This document shows, piece by piece, positions 30,417 to 39,894 of a DNA stretch of 64,000 nucleotides (position 1 is its first letter; each line of letters begins with the position of its first letter). The translations under genes and the position numbers were made by a program. The notes under the pieces are model-generated. The model had not been told where the DNA came from and ran no database searches. It was given only the letters and a program-made list of their open reading frames with translations. Where the stretch lies: assembly GCF_019565505.1 (NCBI RefSeq), contig NZ_CP067378.1, positions 124,001-188,000 of the forward strand, given 5' to 3'. Source of the DNA: Flavobacterium davisii. Lineage in GTDB: Bacteria > Bacteroidota > Bacteroidia > Flavobacteriales > Flavobacteriaceae.

Positions 30417-31751
30417 CTTTAAATGGTAAAATCCATGTTTTATGTTTGAATGATTCTTTTTGTGATCCTAAATCTATAGTAGGATCTATATAAGGTTGAC
30501 TTAATCGTCCGTTAAGTGCCACAAAACTTTCTACATATATTTTAGGATTTACAAAGCCATTATCAGTATAATATTTTTTAAGAATATGTGCGTATTCTAA
30601 TATAAAATCAGGTTGAAATGACATTTGTTTTTCCTGAAATGCTGTTAAAAAATGACGATTATCTACTAATGCTACCTTACCTGTTTGATCTACAATTCTA
30701 AATTGTGTATAGCCTGCTTTTTCCATTAGCATTACACGCCAAGAAAAGCGAAAACCTTCTTCTGTCCAAAATAATTCTTGGGGATATAATAAATATCGAA
30801 AAGGAAAAACAAACTGAAACAACATAAAAAAACTCAAAAAAATTATTGAAAATTTAGAGGTAATAGCTTTAGAATAAGATGTTGTTTGAAATCTAGAATT
30901 TGAAATACTAAGAATTTCAAATAGTTTTTGTAGTACTTTTTTATGGAAATCAGCTGAAAAATATATCAAAGTACTTATAATCATCACATAAGGAAAAACG
31001 CCTATAGGAAATAATATTTTAGTAAATATATGAAATATAACTACTAATATAAACCCAACTATTCTGGTTCTTTTATTTAACAATAAAAAGGAATGGATAA
31101 ATCATAAATAGCACCTGCCCAACTCATGATATAATGAACCTCATTTTTAAGTAATAATGGTCCTATAATTGGTAATCCTGAATTCATAGGAAGCCATGTT
31201 TTAAGAGGCTGTGCTTGTAATAACCAATCGGAATTTAACTTTATTAATCCTGCATAAAAATAGACTATTCCTAACATTAATTTTAAGATATCAATATTCC
31301 ATTGTGAAACGTGTGAACGCAACTTGAATTTATTGAAATAAACATCTAAGGAATAATTACAATTTGCGGGAAGAAAAATAAGAATAAAACTAATTACAGA
31401 AATAAAATAATAATGATTTAAATAAGTAGTTTTATCCATTAGCTCTATGTAAGTAAAACTAATAAAAAAGGATATAATAGCTATTTTATAACGATAGCCT
31501 AGTGTGATAAATAAAGCTGATAAGCCGCAAATAAAAAACAGTAAATAAGTATAAACACCTATTGGTTTAACCCATTCAAAACCAAAATAAGTAAAATGAT
31601 ATTTTGGAGCTATATACAAAGAGTCTATCCATCCGTAACTCCAAAAACGAATAATACTAAAAAGCATCATACATCCAAACGCTATTCTATAAAAAGCTAG
31701 CGTTTCGGAAAATGATGCTTTTTTTAAATAGTTATCAATATTAATCCCCAT
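30397..31751 (-). CDS. HTTM (vitamin K gamma-carboxylase-like) membrane protein (frameshifted)
   Basis: Multi-pass membrane protein with the HTTM domain related to vitamin K-dependent gamma-carboxylase. Visible: LAFYRIAFGCMMLFSIIRFW, TYLNHYYFISVISF, FYAGLIKLNSDWL, then in the second frame FPFRYLLYPQELFWTEEGFRFSWRVMLMEK and a soluble tail. One T is missing at about 31085-31090. Repaired length is 451 aa from the ATG at 31751; an ATG 12 bp upstream is also possible. It overlaps the imelysin gene end by 11 bp and the receptor start by 20 bp, so translation is coupled. A modifying role on a partner is inferred. Confidence 0.85.
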
Positions 31752-32853
31752 CTGAGTCAACATAACCTACTGCAATATTAAGCGCTGTTAACATATCTAC
31801 TTTGAAATAAGACACATTAATTTGCATGGCATCATAAGCTTCTAACATTTTATTGTTATCTGTACTTATTTGATTAACAAAATTATTATCAAGGGCATTA
31901 TTTTTTATTTGTATTAATGAAAATTGATCATTAATAATGGTGCTTAATAATTTATTATTTCTTTGTACATTTAGATGATCCAAATAACTTTTTAATGATG
32001 GCCCTGTTTGATTACTAGCAAAATATTTTCCATTAAAAAAATCCGCACTTGCTTTTACCGCTTCATTCAATAAAATTTTAGATATATCTTTTTAAAATAA
32101 CCTTCTACTTTATTTGGTTGAACGCCACTCGAAAATTTTCCTGCTGGATACCCTACTTTACCTAATCGAATATGTTTTTCAAAATATTCTATATACGCAT
32201 TTACTATTAAATTTACAGAACCAGAGCTCGTATTATTTGTATTAGAAATAAATGTATTTTTATAAGTATTCCAATCATTTAGTAATGAATCTGCTGTATT
32301 TTTTTAAATCTGTAACTAAAGCAGTTAGGTAAGTTGCATATTTTTGTGCCTCTGCGCCTGTATAGAACATTAAAATAGCATTATCTGTATCAGCCAAACC
32401 ATAAAGCATATAATCAAGGGCGGGATATCCTTGTTTATCAAATTGTGTTAGTGAAGTAAGATTATATCCTTCTGTATTTATATTTTTATTAATTTCAATA
32501 ACGTTTACAGGATATGTATTCGTATGATTTACAAAATATAAATCTTCTGATTTTCCTATTTTAAACATAGCTACACGTTGATAAGCTTTATAGGAATTAA
32601 ACCAAGAGGTTCTTACTTTATTTAAATTATCAGTAGTTGGATTTTGTTTAAAAGAATTTGCTTCTTCATACAGTTTATTTACTTCTATTTGATAATTTTT
32701 ATAGGCCGGAATTATGATATTTTCTGCCCAATTGGTAAGCATTGCCTTTTTATCATAATTGTCTCCTATAGTAACTTGAGGTTCATCAATTTTTTTATCA
32801 TCTGAACAACTTGTCAATAAAGACAAAAAAAGTACAAAAAATATTTTTCTCAT
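31741..32853 (-). CDS. Imelysin family (M75-like) lipoprotein (frameshifted)
   Basis: Lipoprotein signal MRKIFFVLFLSLLTSC from the ATG at 32853 (a TTG 30 bp upstream is less likely). The imelysin/EfeO-type fold is visible: NWAENIIIPAYKNY, VRTSWFNSYKAYQRVAMFKIG, DKQGYPALDYMLYG, VNAYIEYFEKHIRLG, AYDAMQINVSYFKVDMLTALN. Breaks: one extra A at about 32299-32305 and one missing A at about 32088-32093. Repaired length is 370 aa. Imelysin-like proteins are periplasmic or surface proteins linked to iron uptake (IrpA, EfeO). The neighbours (DUF4856, HTTM, TonB receptor) agree with that. Confidence 0.88.
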
Positions 32854-32877
32854 AATTTTCTTTATAAATGCTAATAT

Positions 32878-32910
32878 AACCAAGTACTAATCATAGATTA
32901 ATACTTGGTT
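32878..32910. promoter_or_regulatory. Intercistronic hairpin between DUF4856 and imelysin genes
   Basis: AACCAAGTA (32878-32886) pairs with TACTTGGTT (32902-32910), extended inward by TAATC/GATTA after one mismatch. It occupies the gap between the first two genes of the operon and lacks a minus-strand T-run. It may be an mRNA-processing or stability element rather than a full terminator. Confidence 0.55.
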
Positions 32911-32938
32911 TATTTTATATTATTTATGTTTTATTTTT

Positions 32939-34134
32939 CTAATCAACTGTTTCTGCTTGAGCTACTGTAAAACCAAATTTATCCGCAATTTGTTTCGCTA
33001 AAGTCTCTAAATTATTTTTAGAATAATCAACATCCCAAAAACCATTTTTACCGGCTGTTAAAGTCTTTAAAATAGTATCTACTTCGTTTTTAGAAAGATA
33101 AGGATTGTTAGTACCGGTTTATTTGTATATCTCAAACATTTAATAAAACCATATCCTTCTGATAAAGCATGAAATGTTTTTCCTGCTCCATTAACTAAAC
33201 TTTTCTTTCCTTCCATTAAGTAATATACTGCACGTACAGCGGCTACTTTTGCTAATTTTTCTTTAATTATAGCAATTTGAGCATCACGAGTAACATAGTC
33301 ATTATTTACAATAGCTGCTCTACCTTTTCTAAAAGCTAAATTAATATCTGCTTTTAAAGTATTAAAATCTTTATCTGCATTTACTTGATCTATATAACTA
33401 TCCCAAAATTTAGCATTTTTTCCATCTGCATCACGACCAGCTCCATAAACATAACCATAAGCTTCATCCCAAGCATGTTCCATTTCTGTATAATTCGTAC
33501 CAGACTTTAGTTTTTTGTTTGTATTATCTTCTTTATTTGTAGCCGCATCTAATTTTTTTGTACTTAAATAATTGTTACAAATTTGATCTATAAAACACGC
33601 TCCCATTAAGCCTTTTAAAACTACCTGAACTGGCTCTAATCCATTAGCAGCATAATATCTTTTTTCAAAAATACCTGCAACCCCTTGAGTCGCTGCACCA
33701 GTACCAGCACTTCCTAATATTCTTAATTGATTTTCAAAAAATGTTCTTTCTTCAGCTTGCTCTATGCTATTAGATGAAAAATAATCTACAGAAGCGGCTG
33801 TTTTATCTTTTAATTGTTTTGTTACGGAAGTATTTAACTCTGCATTTGTAAATGGCGAATTAGTATTAGCATACATGTCTAATAATTTAACATCACTTAC
33901 AGCAAGACCACCAGCTCCTTGAGTTTTAACATAATCTGCAATTTCCTGAAGCATTAAAATTCTAGATTTTTGACCACTAAAATCGACTGTTGTAGCACCA
34001 TTACGATCAAAGGTATAAGTAGGGGGTGTAACATATGTTTTATCATTAGCTATTACTTGTTCTTCTTTAGAACAAGAAGAAACTACTAAAGAAACTACTG
34101 GTAAAGATGCCAGCAAAAATTTATTGAAATTCAT
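32939..34134 (-). CDS. DUF4856 domain lipoprotein (frameshifted)
   Basis: Lipoprotein signal (LPVVSLVVSSC, Cys21), then TYTFDRNGATTVDFSGQKSRI, the hallmark start of DUF4856. Further DUF4856 segments: EMEHAWDEAYGYVYG, FWDSYIDQVN, FHALSEGYGFIKCLRY. One G is missing in CCGG at 33114-33117; repair restores NPYLSKNEVDTIL and an end at 32939, giving 398 aa. The helical fold is thought to be imelysin-like. First gene of the operon with imelysin, HTTM and TonB receptor; likely surface-exposed. Function unproven. Confidence 0.88.
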
Positions 34135-34144
34135 TTTTTAATAT

Positions 34145-34231
34145 TTTATTTAGATCATTTAAAAATAAGTCGATACAAATATAAAGACTGATTCTAAACA
34201 AAACAAAGTTTATTTAGATTATTTTTAAATA
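34145..34231. promoter_or_regulatory. Direct-repeat pair flanking the DUF4856 operon promoter
   Basis: TTTATTTAGATCATTTAAAA (from 34145) and TTTATTTAGATTATTTTTAA (from 34209) are near-identical 20-mers, 64 bp apart in the same orientation, one on each side of the -7/-33 elements. This looks like a pair of operator half-sites, plausibly for an iron-responsive repressor. Confidence 0.5.
34176..34183 (-). promoter_or_regulatory. -7 box of the DUF4856-imelysin-HTTM-TonB operon
   Basis: On the minus strand TATATTTG, preceded by TTTG with a 20-bp spacer: a complete Bacteroidota promoter about 40 bp upstream of the start at 34134. Confidence 0.65.
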
Positions 34232-34248
34232 AAACAATAACATAAAAA

Positions 34249-35120
34249 TTAATGATAATGATTAAAAATCTTTAGTGCCTCATTATAAGCACTTTCAAAA
34301 CTCATTGCACTTAAATCATGATTTGCTTTTTGAGCAGTAAAATAAGATATCATCTTTTCTGTAGGCATATTTCCTGTAAGTTTATCTGTTGCCATGGGAC
34401 ATCCTCCATGTCCTTTTATAGCGCCATCAAAACGTCTACAACCCGCTTTATAAGCACTGTCTATTTTTTCAAACCATTTATCAGGAGTTGTATGCAAATG
34501 AGCTCCAAATTCAATATTAGGATATTTTGGAATAAGATTTGAAAATAAATAGTTTATAACATCTGGAGTAGAAGAACCGATAGTATCAGATAAAGATAAA
34601 ATCTTAACTCCCATAGAGGCTAATCTTTCCGTCCACTCTCCTACTATTTCTACATTCCAAGGATCTCCATAGGGATTTCCAAAACCCATAGATATATAGG
34701 TAACAAGTTCTTTATCTGATTGTTCTGCTATATCCATTATTTCTTGTAATGTTACCAATGCCTCTGCTATCGTTTTATGCGTATTACGCATCTGAAAATT
34801 TTCGGAAATAGAAAAAGGGAAACCCAAATAGTTTATTTCTTTATACTGTACTGCATTTTTGCTCCTTGTGTATTAGCAACTATAGCTAATAATTTACTTT
34901 TGGTATTAGACAAATCTAACTGAGCTAATACTTCAGCAGTATCCTGCATTTGAGGTATTGCTTTTGCTGAAACAAAACTTCCAAAATCAATCGTGTCAAA
35001 ACCAACACGTAATAAGGATTGTATATACTGTACTTTTTTATCGGTTGGTATAAAATCTTTTATGCCTTGCATAGCATCACGGGGACATTCGATTAACTTA
35101 ATTTTTTCAGCATTCATCAT
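34249..35120 (-). CDS. mvaB: Hydroxymethylglutaryl-CoA lyase (frameshifted)
   Basis: TIM-barrel lyase of leucine degradation/ketogenesis that splits HMG-CoA into acetoacetate and acetyl-CoA. First frame: IECPRDAMQGIKDFIPT. Second frame: YLGFPFSISENFQMRN, YISMGFGNPYGDPWN, the metal-binding HLHTTPDKW, and GAIKGHGGCPMATDKLTGN with the catalytic Cys loop. One A is missing at about 34856-34861. Repaired length is 290 aa. It lies 18 bp downstream of pyrD on the same strand. The motif set separates it from isopropylmalate synthase. Confidence 0.93.
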
Positions 35121-35138
35121 AAGAGTCTTTATCTAAAA

Positions 35139-36181
35139 TTAGGTTTGTTCTAAAATTTTTTTATTGATTGCTTTAATTAGCGCAGGTCCTTCATATATAA
35201 ATCCCGTATATAACTGTACTAAACTAGCTCCTGCATTTAATTTATCAATAGCATCCTGTGCGCTATGAATACCTCCTACTCCAATAATAGGAAACGCATG
35301 GTTACTATTTTCAGACAAAAAACGAATTACTTCTGTTGATCGCTCTTTTAAGGGTTTACCTGAGAGACCGCCTACTTCATTTTTATTAACTGATTGTAAT
35401 CCTTCTCTAGAAATTGTAGTATTGGTTGCTATAACTCCTGCAATTTTTGAATCTTTAACGATATCAATAATGTCTAGCAATTGATTGTTTGTTAAATCGG
35501 GAGCAATTTTTAATAAAATAGGTTTTACTTCACCTTGCATCTCCTCTACTCCTACATATTTTTTAAAATTAAGTTCTTGAAGTGATCGCAGAAGATTTGT
35601 TAATGGTTCTTTATCTTGTAATTCTCGTAAACCGGGTGTATTAGGAGAACTTACATTAACAACAAAATAATCAACATAATCATATAAGGCTTCAAAACAT
35701 ATTGTATAATCATCCACTGCATTTTCATTAGGCGTTACTTTGTTTTTACCTATATTCCCACCTATAAGTACGCCTTTATTTTTTTTCAAACGTTGAATCG
35801 CCTCTTCTATTCCTCCATTATTAAATCCCATTCTATTGATAATAGCGGAATCTTCTAACAATCTAAATAATCTTTTCTTAGGATTCCCTTCTTGCGCTTT
35901 AGGTGTAAGAGTTCCTATTTCAATAAAACCAAAACCAAAATCGGATAATTCATTAAATAATTTAGCATCTTTGTCAAAACCTGCCGCAAGTCCTACGGGG
36001 TTCTTAAATTTTAATCCAAAAACTTCTCTTTCTAAACGTTTATCTTCTATTTTAAAATTATTTTTTATAATAAACGAAACCCCGGTATTTTATTCAGTAA
36101 ACGAATAGTTGCAAAGGTAAAATGATGTACTTCCTCAGGATCGAATTTAAAAAGTAACGGACGAATAAGTTGTTTATACAT
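35139..36181 (-). CDS. pyrD: Quinone-dependent dihydroorotate dehydrogenase (frameshifted)
   Basis: Class 2 DHODH oxidises dihydroorotate to orotate with FMN and quinone at the inner membrane. From the ATG at 36181 the first frame gives [20 protein letters not shown] and [10 protein letters not shown], the membrane-associating N-terminal helices of class 2. The second frame gives [42 protein letters not shown] (catalytic Ser), [22 protein letters not shown] and [10 protein letters not shown]. One base is missing at about 36061-36066. Repaired length is 347 aa. Divergent from rlmH. Confidence 0.94.
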
Positions 36182-36202
36182 ATAATTTGTTGTGTTGTTG
36201 TG

Positions 36203-36210
36203 CAAAAATA
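36203..36210 (-). promoter_or_regulatory. -7 box of pyrD
   Basis: On the minus strand TATTTTTG, 21 bp before the pyrD start. The -33 element is weak. Confidence 0.45.
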
Positions 36211-36242
36211 ACAATTCAACAGCAAAATTTAAAATTGGTTTG

Positions 36243-36250
36243 TATTTTTG
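36243..36250 (+). promoter_or_regulatory. -7 box of rlmH
   Basis: TATTTTTG, 25 bp before the rlmH start, back-to-back with the pyrD promoter in the 94-bp divergent region. Confidence 0.5.
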
Positions 36251-36275
36251 CTCTTAATAATTTCTTAATTTTATT

Positions 36276-36749
36276 ATGAACATCAAATTAATAACCATTG
36301 GTAAAACGGATAATAAAAATTTACAAATACTAATTGATGATTATATCAAACGTTTGTCTTTTTATATAAAATTTGATTTGGAAATTATACCGGATATAAA
36401 AAATGTTAAAAATTTATCCGAATCACAGCAAAAAGAAAAAGAAGGCGAACTAATTTTAGCAAAATTAACATCGAGTGACCATTTGATTCTTTTAGATGAA
36501 AATGGCAAATCATTTTCTAGTATAGGTTTTTCAGAAGAACTTCAAAAAAAGATGAACTCTGGAATCAAGACTTTAGTTTTTGTAATTGGTGGCCCCTATG
36601 GTTTTAGTGATACTCTTTATAAAAAAGCAAATGGTAAATTAGCACTTTCTGCTATGACATTTTCTCATCAAATGGTTCGTCTATTTTTCATAGAACAAAT
36701 TTATAGAGGTTTTACTATTTTACGAAACGAACCTTATCATCATCAATAA
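36276..36749 (+). CDS. rlmH: 23S rRNA (pseudouridine-1915-N3) methyltransferase RlmH
   Basis: 157-aa SPOUT methyltransferase acting on helix 69 of assembled 70S ribosomes. All family motifs are visible: MNIKLITIGKT start, LLDENGKSFSS, FVIGGPYGFSD (SAM knot) and the invariant C-terminal FSHQMVRLFFIEQIYRGFTI then NEPYHH. The gene is intact. Its stop overlaps the next glycosyltransferase start (TAATG), so the two are translationally coupled. Confidence 0.97.
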   Translation: MNIKLITIGKTDNKNLQILIDDYIKRLSFYIKFDLEIIPDIKNVKNLSESQQKEKEGELILAKLTSSDHLILLDENGKSFSSIGFSEELQKKMNSGIKTLVFVIGGPYGFSDTLYKKANGKLALSAMTFSHQMVRLFFIEQIYRGFTILRNEPYHHQ

Positions 36750-37635
36750 TGTTATCCATTTTAGTTCCTACATATAACTATAATATTTTTCCTTTAGTAC
36801 AAGAAATCCATAAACAATGTAGTAAAGAAAATATTATTTTTGAGATACTTTGTCAAGATGATTTTTCTAATTCAAATTTAAATATAAAAAATGAAGCCAT
36901 AAATAAACTTACAAATGCTTCGTTTACTATTTCAAACAAAAGATTAGGAAGAGGTCAAAATTTAAATACCCTTGCTTTTGCTGCACGATATAAATATCTT
37001 CTAATTCTTGAAGCAGACTCTTTTCCTTTTAATAATAACTATATTAAAATCTTTTTAGAAAATCTAGACGATTCCGTTGATGTTCTTTTTGGAGGTGTTA
37101 AATATCCTTTACACCCTAAAACCAATGATCAAATTTTGCGTTGGAAATACGGAAATGAAAGAGAAATCAAATCCATTTCACATAGATTAAAAAAACCTTA
37201 CGATTTTACTTTTAGTTGGAACTTAATTATAAAGAGAGAAATTTTTAAAACTATTTCTTTTCATAAACAAATAAAAAATTATGGCTATGAAGATTTAATT
37301 TTTATAAAAAATCTAGAAAAACAGCATATTTTTATTCATCATATAGATAATCCTCTAACTCATTTAAATGAAGAAAATTCTCTTCTATTTTTAGAAAAAA
37401 GCAAAAAAGCAAGTATTAACGCTTATTATGCAACTCAAAACTCATTTGTAAACAAAAAGATATTCATTTAACAAAAGTATTTTATATCATAAAAAAATAT
37501 AAACTGAATTTTTTTCTTGCTTTATTTTTTGATTTTTTAGAACCTACTATGAAACAAAATTTAGTTTCCAAAAGGCCTTTTCTTTTTTTATTAGACTTAT
37601 ATAAATTAGGTTATTTATGCAAAAAAATAAACTAA
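36749..37635 (+). CDS. Glycosyltransferase family 2 (frameshifted near the 3' end)
   Basis: GT-A enzyme: LSILVPTYNYNIFPLVQEIHKQ start, FEILCQDDFSN, then LLILEADSFPFNNNYIKIF for the nucleotide-sugar site and NYGYEDLIFIKNLEK for the acceptor side. The first frame stops at 37471; one A missing at about 37446-37452 lets the protein continue to 37635 (LNFFLALFFDFLEPTMK, FLLDLYKLGYLC). Repaired length is 295 aa. It overlaps the next GT start by 19 bp. Probably part of a surface-glycan set with the following genes. Confidence 0.85.
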
Positions 37636-38567
37636 CATTTTCTGTAATCATACCTCTTTATAATAAAGAAAATTATATATATAACACTCTAACAAGTGTA
37701 ATTGATCAAAGTTATTCGAATTTTGAAATCATCATTGTAAATGATGGAAGTACAGATAAAAGCTTGGAAATTATACAAAATATTAATGATTCTAGAATAC
37801 GAATTTTTAATCAACAAAATAAGGGTGTTTCTAGTGCCCGGAATTTAGGTATAAAAAATGCAAAGGGCACATTAATAGCTTTTTTAGACGCTGATGATCT
37901 TTGGAAAAAAATCATTTAGAAGAATTATATCAACTTTATAGATTACATCCTAATTGTGGTATGTATTGTAGTCGATATTTCATGAAAATTTCAAAGCATA
38001 AAATTATTCCTATTAGTTACTCTTATGAAATTAGCGATGATTACAAAGGTGTTTTGAAAGATTATTTTAAAACAAGCCTTGTATACAGAGTTGGACTCCC
38101 ATCTGCCGTAGTAATTCCTAACTATTTATTTCAATTAGGTTTTGCTTTTAACATTAATGTAAATAACGGTGAAGATCTTGAACTTTTTACACAAATAGCC
38201 ATTTCTTACCCAATAGCTATCACGAGTTCTTACACGACGGAATACAATTTTATAATTGATAATCAACTATCTAAAACGCCTATAACTCAAAAAAAAATTA
38301 TGTCACTTAGACCAATTTAACACAGCAGAAAAAGATAATAATTCTTTAAAGCAATTCTTAGATATCTATAGAAAAGAATATTCTTTACATTTTAAAATGG
38401 CAAAAGATTATAATCAGGCTAAAAATTATTACAACAAAATCTCTTCCTGTAATATTAGTTGGAGATTTAGAATATTATTTCACCTACCTAGAATTATATT
38501 ACTAAGCTTATTATTTTCTAAACGTTTTTTAAGAAATAAAGGTTTTGATTTTAGTATTTACAATTAG
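37617..38567 (+). CDS. Glycosyltransferase family 2 (frameshifted)
   Basis: Classic GT2 start FSVIIPLYNKENYIYNTLTSV, then EIIIVNDGSTDKSLEII, GVSSARNLGIKNAKG and FLDADDLW (DxD). Breaks: one missing A at about 37907-37914 and one extra A at about 38289-38297. The remaining frames supply MYCSRYFMKIS, LPSAVVIPNYLFQLGF, NGEDLELFTQIA and a C-terminal helical tail ending at 38567. Repaired length is 316 aa. Its end overlaps the convergent fdtA gene by 17 bp. Confidence 0.85.
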
Positions 38568-38955
38568 ATGTATATTTTATAAAACTATCGTAATTTCTAA
38601 TGTAATCATCTTCATCAAATTCACCAGAAGAGATTACTAAACATACGGCACCTGATGAAAAGTTATCTAGTTCTCGCCACATCTTAGTAGGAATAAGCAA
38701 TCCTTTATCTGGTTTATTTAAAGTTATTCTTTCTTTATTACTTCCATCATCAATTAAGACATCAAAACTCCCTGAAATAGAAATTAAAAACTCTAATTGT
38801 TCTTTATGAGCATGACCTCCTCTTGATGCACTGCTGGGTACATCAAATAAATAATAAACTCGTTTTATAGGAAAAGGTAAAGTATTACCTTCAATAATAC
38901 CAAGATTTCCACGCATGTCCTCTACTTTGGGTATTGAAATAATTCTTGTTTTCAT
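38551..38955 (-). CDS. fdtA: dTDP-6-deoxy-hex-4-ulose 3,4-ketoisomerase (FdtA/QdtA, WxcM-like)
   Basis: 134-aa cupin that moves the keto group of dTDP-4-keto-6-deoxyglucose from C4 to C3, the step before FdtB/QdtB amination. Shows EDMRGNLGIIEG, RVYYLFDVP, the catalytic GGHAHKEQLEF (His48, His50) and LLIPTKMWREL. FdtA (galacto product) and QdtA (gluco product) are not separable by eye, so the symbol is provisional. It is inserted antisense between glycosyltransferases and is 16 kb from the aminotransferase at 21303. Confidence 0.88.
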   Translation of the reverse strand: MKTRIISIPKVEDMRGNLGIIEGNTLPFPIKRVYYLFDVPSSASRGGHAHKEQLEFLISISGSFDVLIDDGSNKERITLNKPDKGLLIPTKMWRELDNFSSGAVCLVISSGEFDEDDYIRNYDSFIKYTSNCKY

Positions 38956-39060
38956 TTATCTTAATTTACTAAACAAAAATACATTTAATTTATAAAATAT
39001 AAATTTAGCCCTATTGGATTTAAATAATAATAATTTATAAGTTTGTTTAAAATTTTATAA

Positions 39061-39891
39061 ATGGAGATAGAAGAGAAAGATATTGAAATATTAGTTTCTA
39101 CAATGAATAGAAATTCTTTAAATTTTCTATATCAAATGTTTGCTGATTTTAGCAATATTGGCTTTAATATCTTGATTATAAATCAAACCACAACAAAAAA
39201 TATTCTACACAGCAATCATCCAAATATACGAGTAATTAACACTTATACTATTGGCTTATCTATAAGTAGAAACATAGCATTACAAAATGCTTACGGAACT
39301 ATTCTTGTAATTGCTGACGATGATATCGTTTTTGAGAAAGATTTTGAAAAAATACTTTTAAAGAATTATAATAATTTTCCTAATACACATGTCATTTGTT
39401 TTCAAGCAAAAAAAGATGATAAAACTTTATTAAAAAAATATCCTTCTCAAAAAAAAGAAAATATTAAGGCTATAGATATACTCAATGTAGCCAATATAGA
39501 AATAACTATTAACAGACAAAATATTAATCCTTCATATCTCAAATATAATGATTGGTTTGGATTAAATGCTATGTTTGGACTCGGAGAAGAACCTGTTTTT
39601 TTATCCAATTTAAAGAAAAAGGGGTATCGCATTGATTTTATTCCTGAAACCATCGTAACGCATCCCAATTTAACGACTACTGATAAAATTCATTTTAGTG
39701 AAAAATATTTTGCTTATGGTGCCGTATATGCCCATATTTTTAAAAATAGATATATTTTTTGGCTTTTATTAAAACTTTTTTTTGATTTAAAACAAGGTAT
39801 CTTAAAATTTTATCATATTAAAAAAGCTTTTTTTATGGGATTAAAAGGCAAAACAAAATATTTAGAATTATCAAAATTAAATTCCCTTTAA
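39061..39891 (+). CDS. Glycosyltransferase, GT2-like
   Basis: 276 aa. EILVSTMNRNSLNFLYQMF, NILIINQTT, then LSISRNIALQNAYGTILVIADDDIVF, which holds an acidic DDD donor/metal site. The WFGLNAMFGLGEEPVFLSNL acceptor region and a HPNLTT motif follow, then a hydrophobic tail. It belongs with the GT2-like enzymes of Bacteroidota glycan loci. The gene is intact. It ends 3 bp before the next GT, so both are co-transcribed. Confidence 0.82.
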   Translation: MEIEEKDIEILVSTMNRNSLNFLYQMFADFSNIGFNILIINQTTTKNILHSNHPNIRVINTYTIGLSISRNIALQNAYGTILVIADDDIVFEKDFEKILLKNYNNFPNTHVICFQAKKDDKTLLKKYPSQKKENIKAIDILNVANIEITINRQNINPSYLKYNDWFGLNAMFGLGEEPVFLSNLKKKGYRIDFIPETIVTHPNLTTTDKIHFSEKYFAYGAVYAHIFKNRYIFWLLLKLFFDLKQGILKFYHIKKAFFMGLKGKTKYLELSKLNSL

Positions 39892-39894
39892 TTA

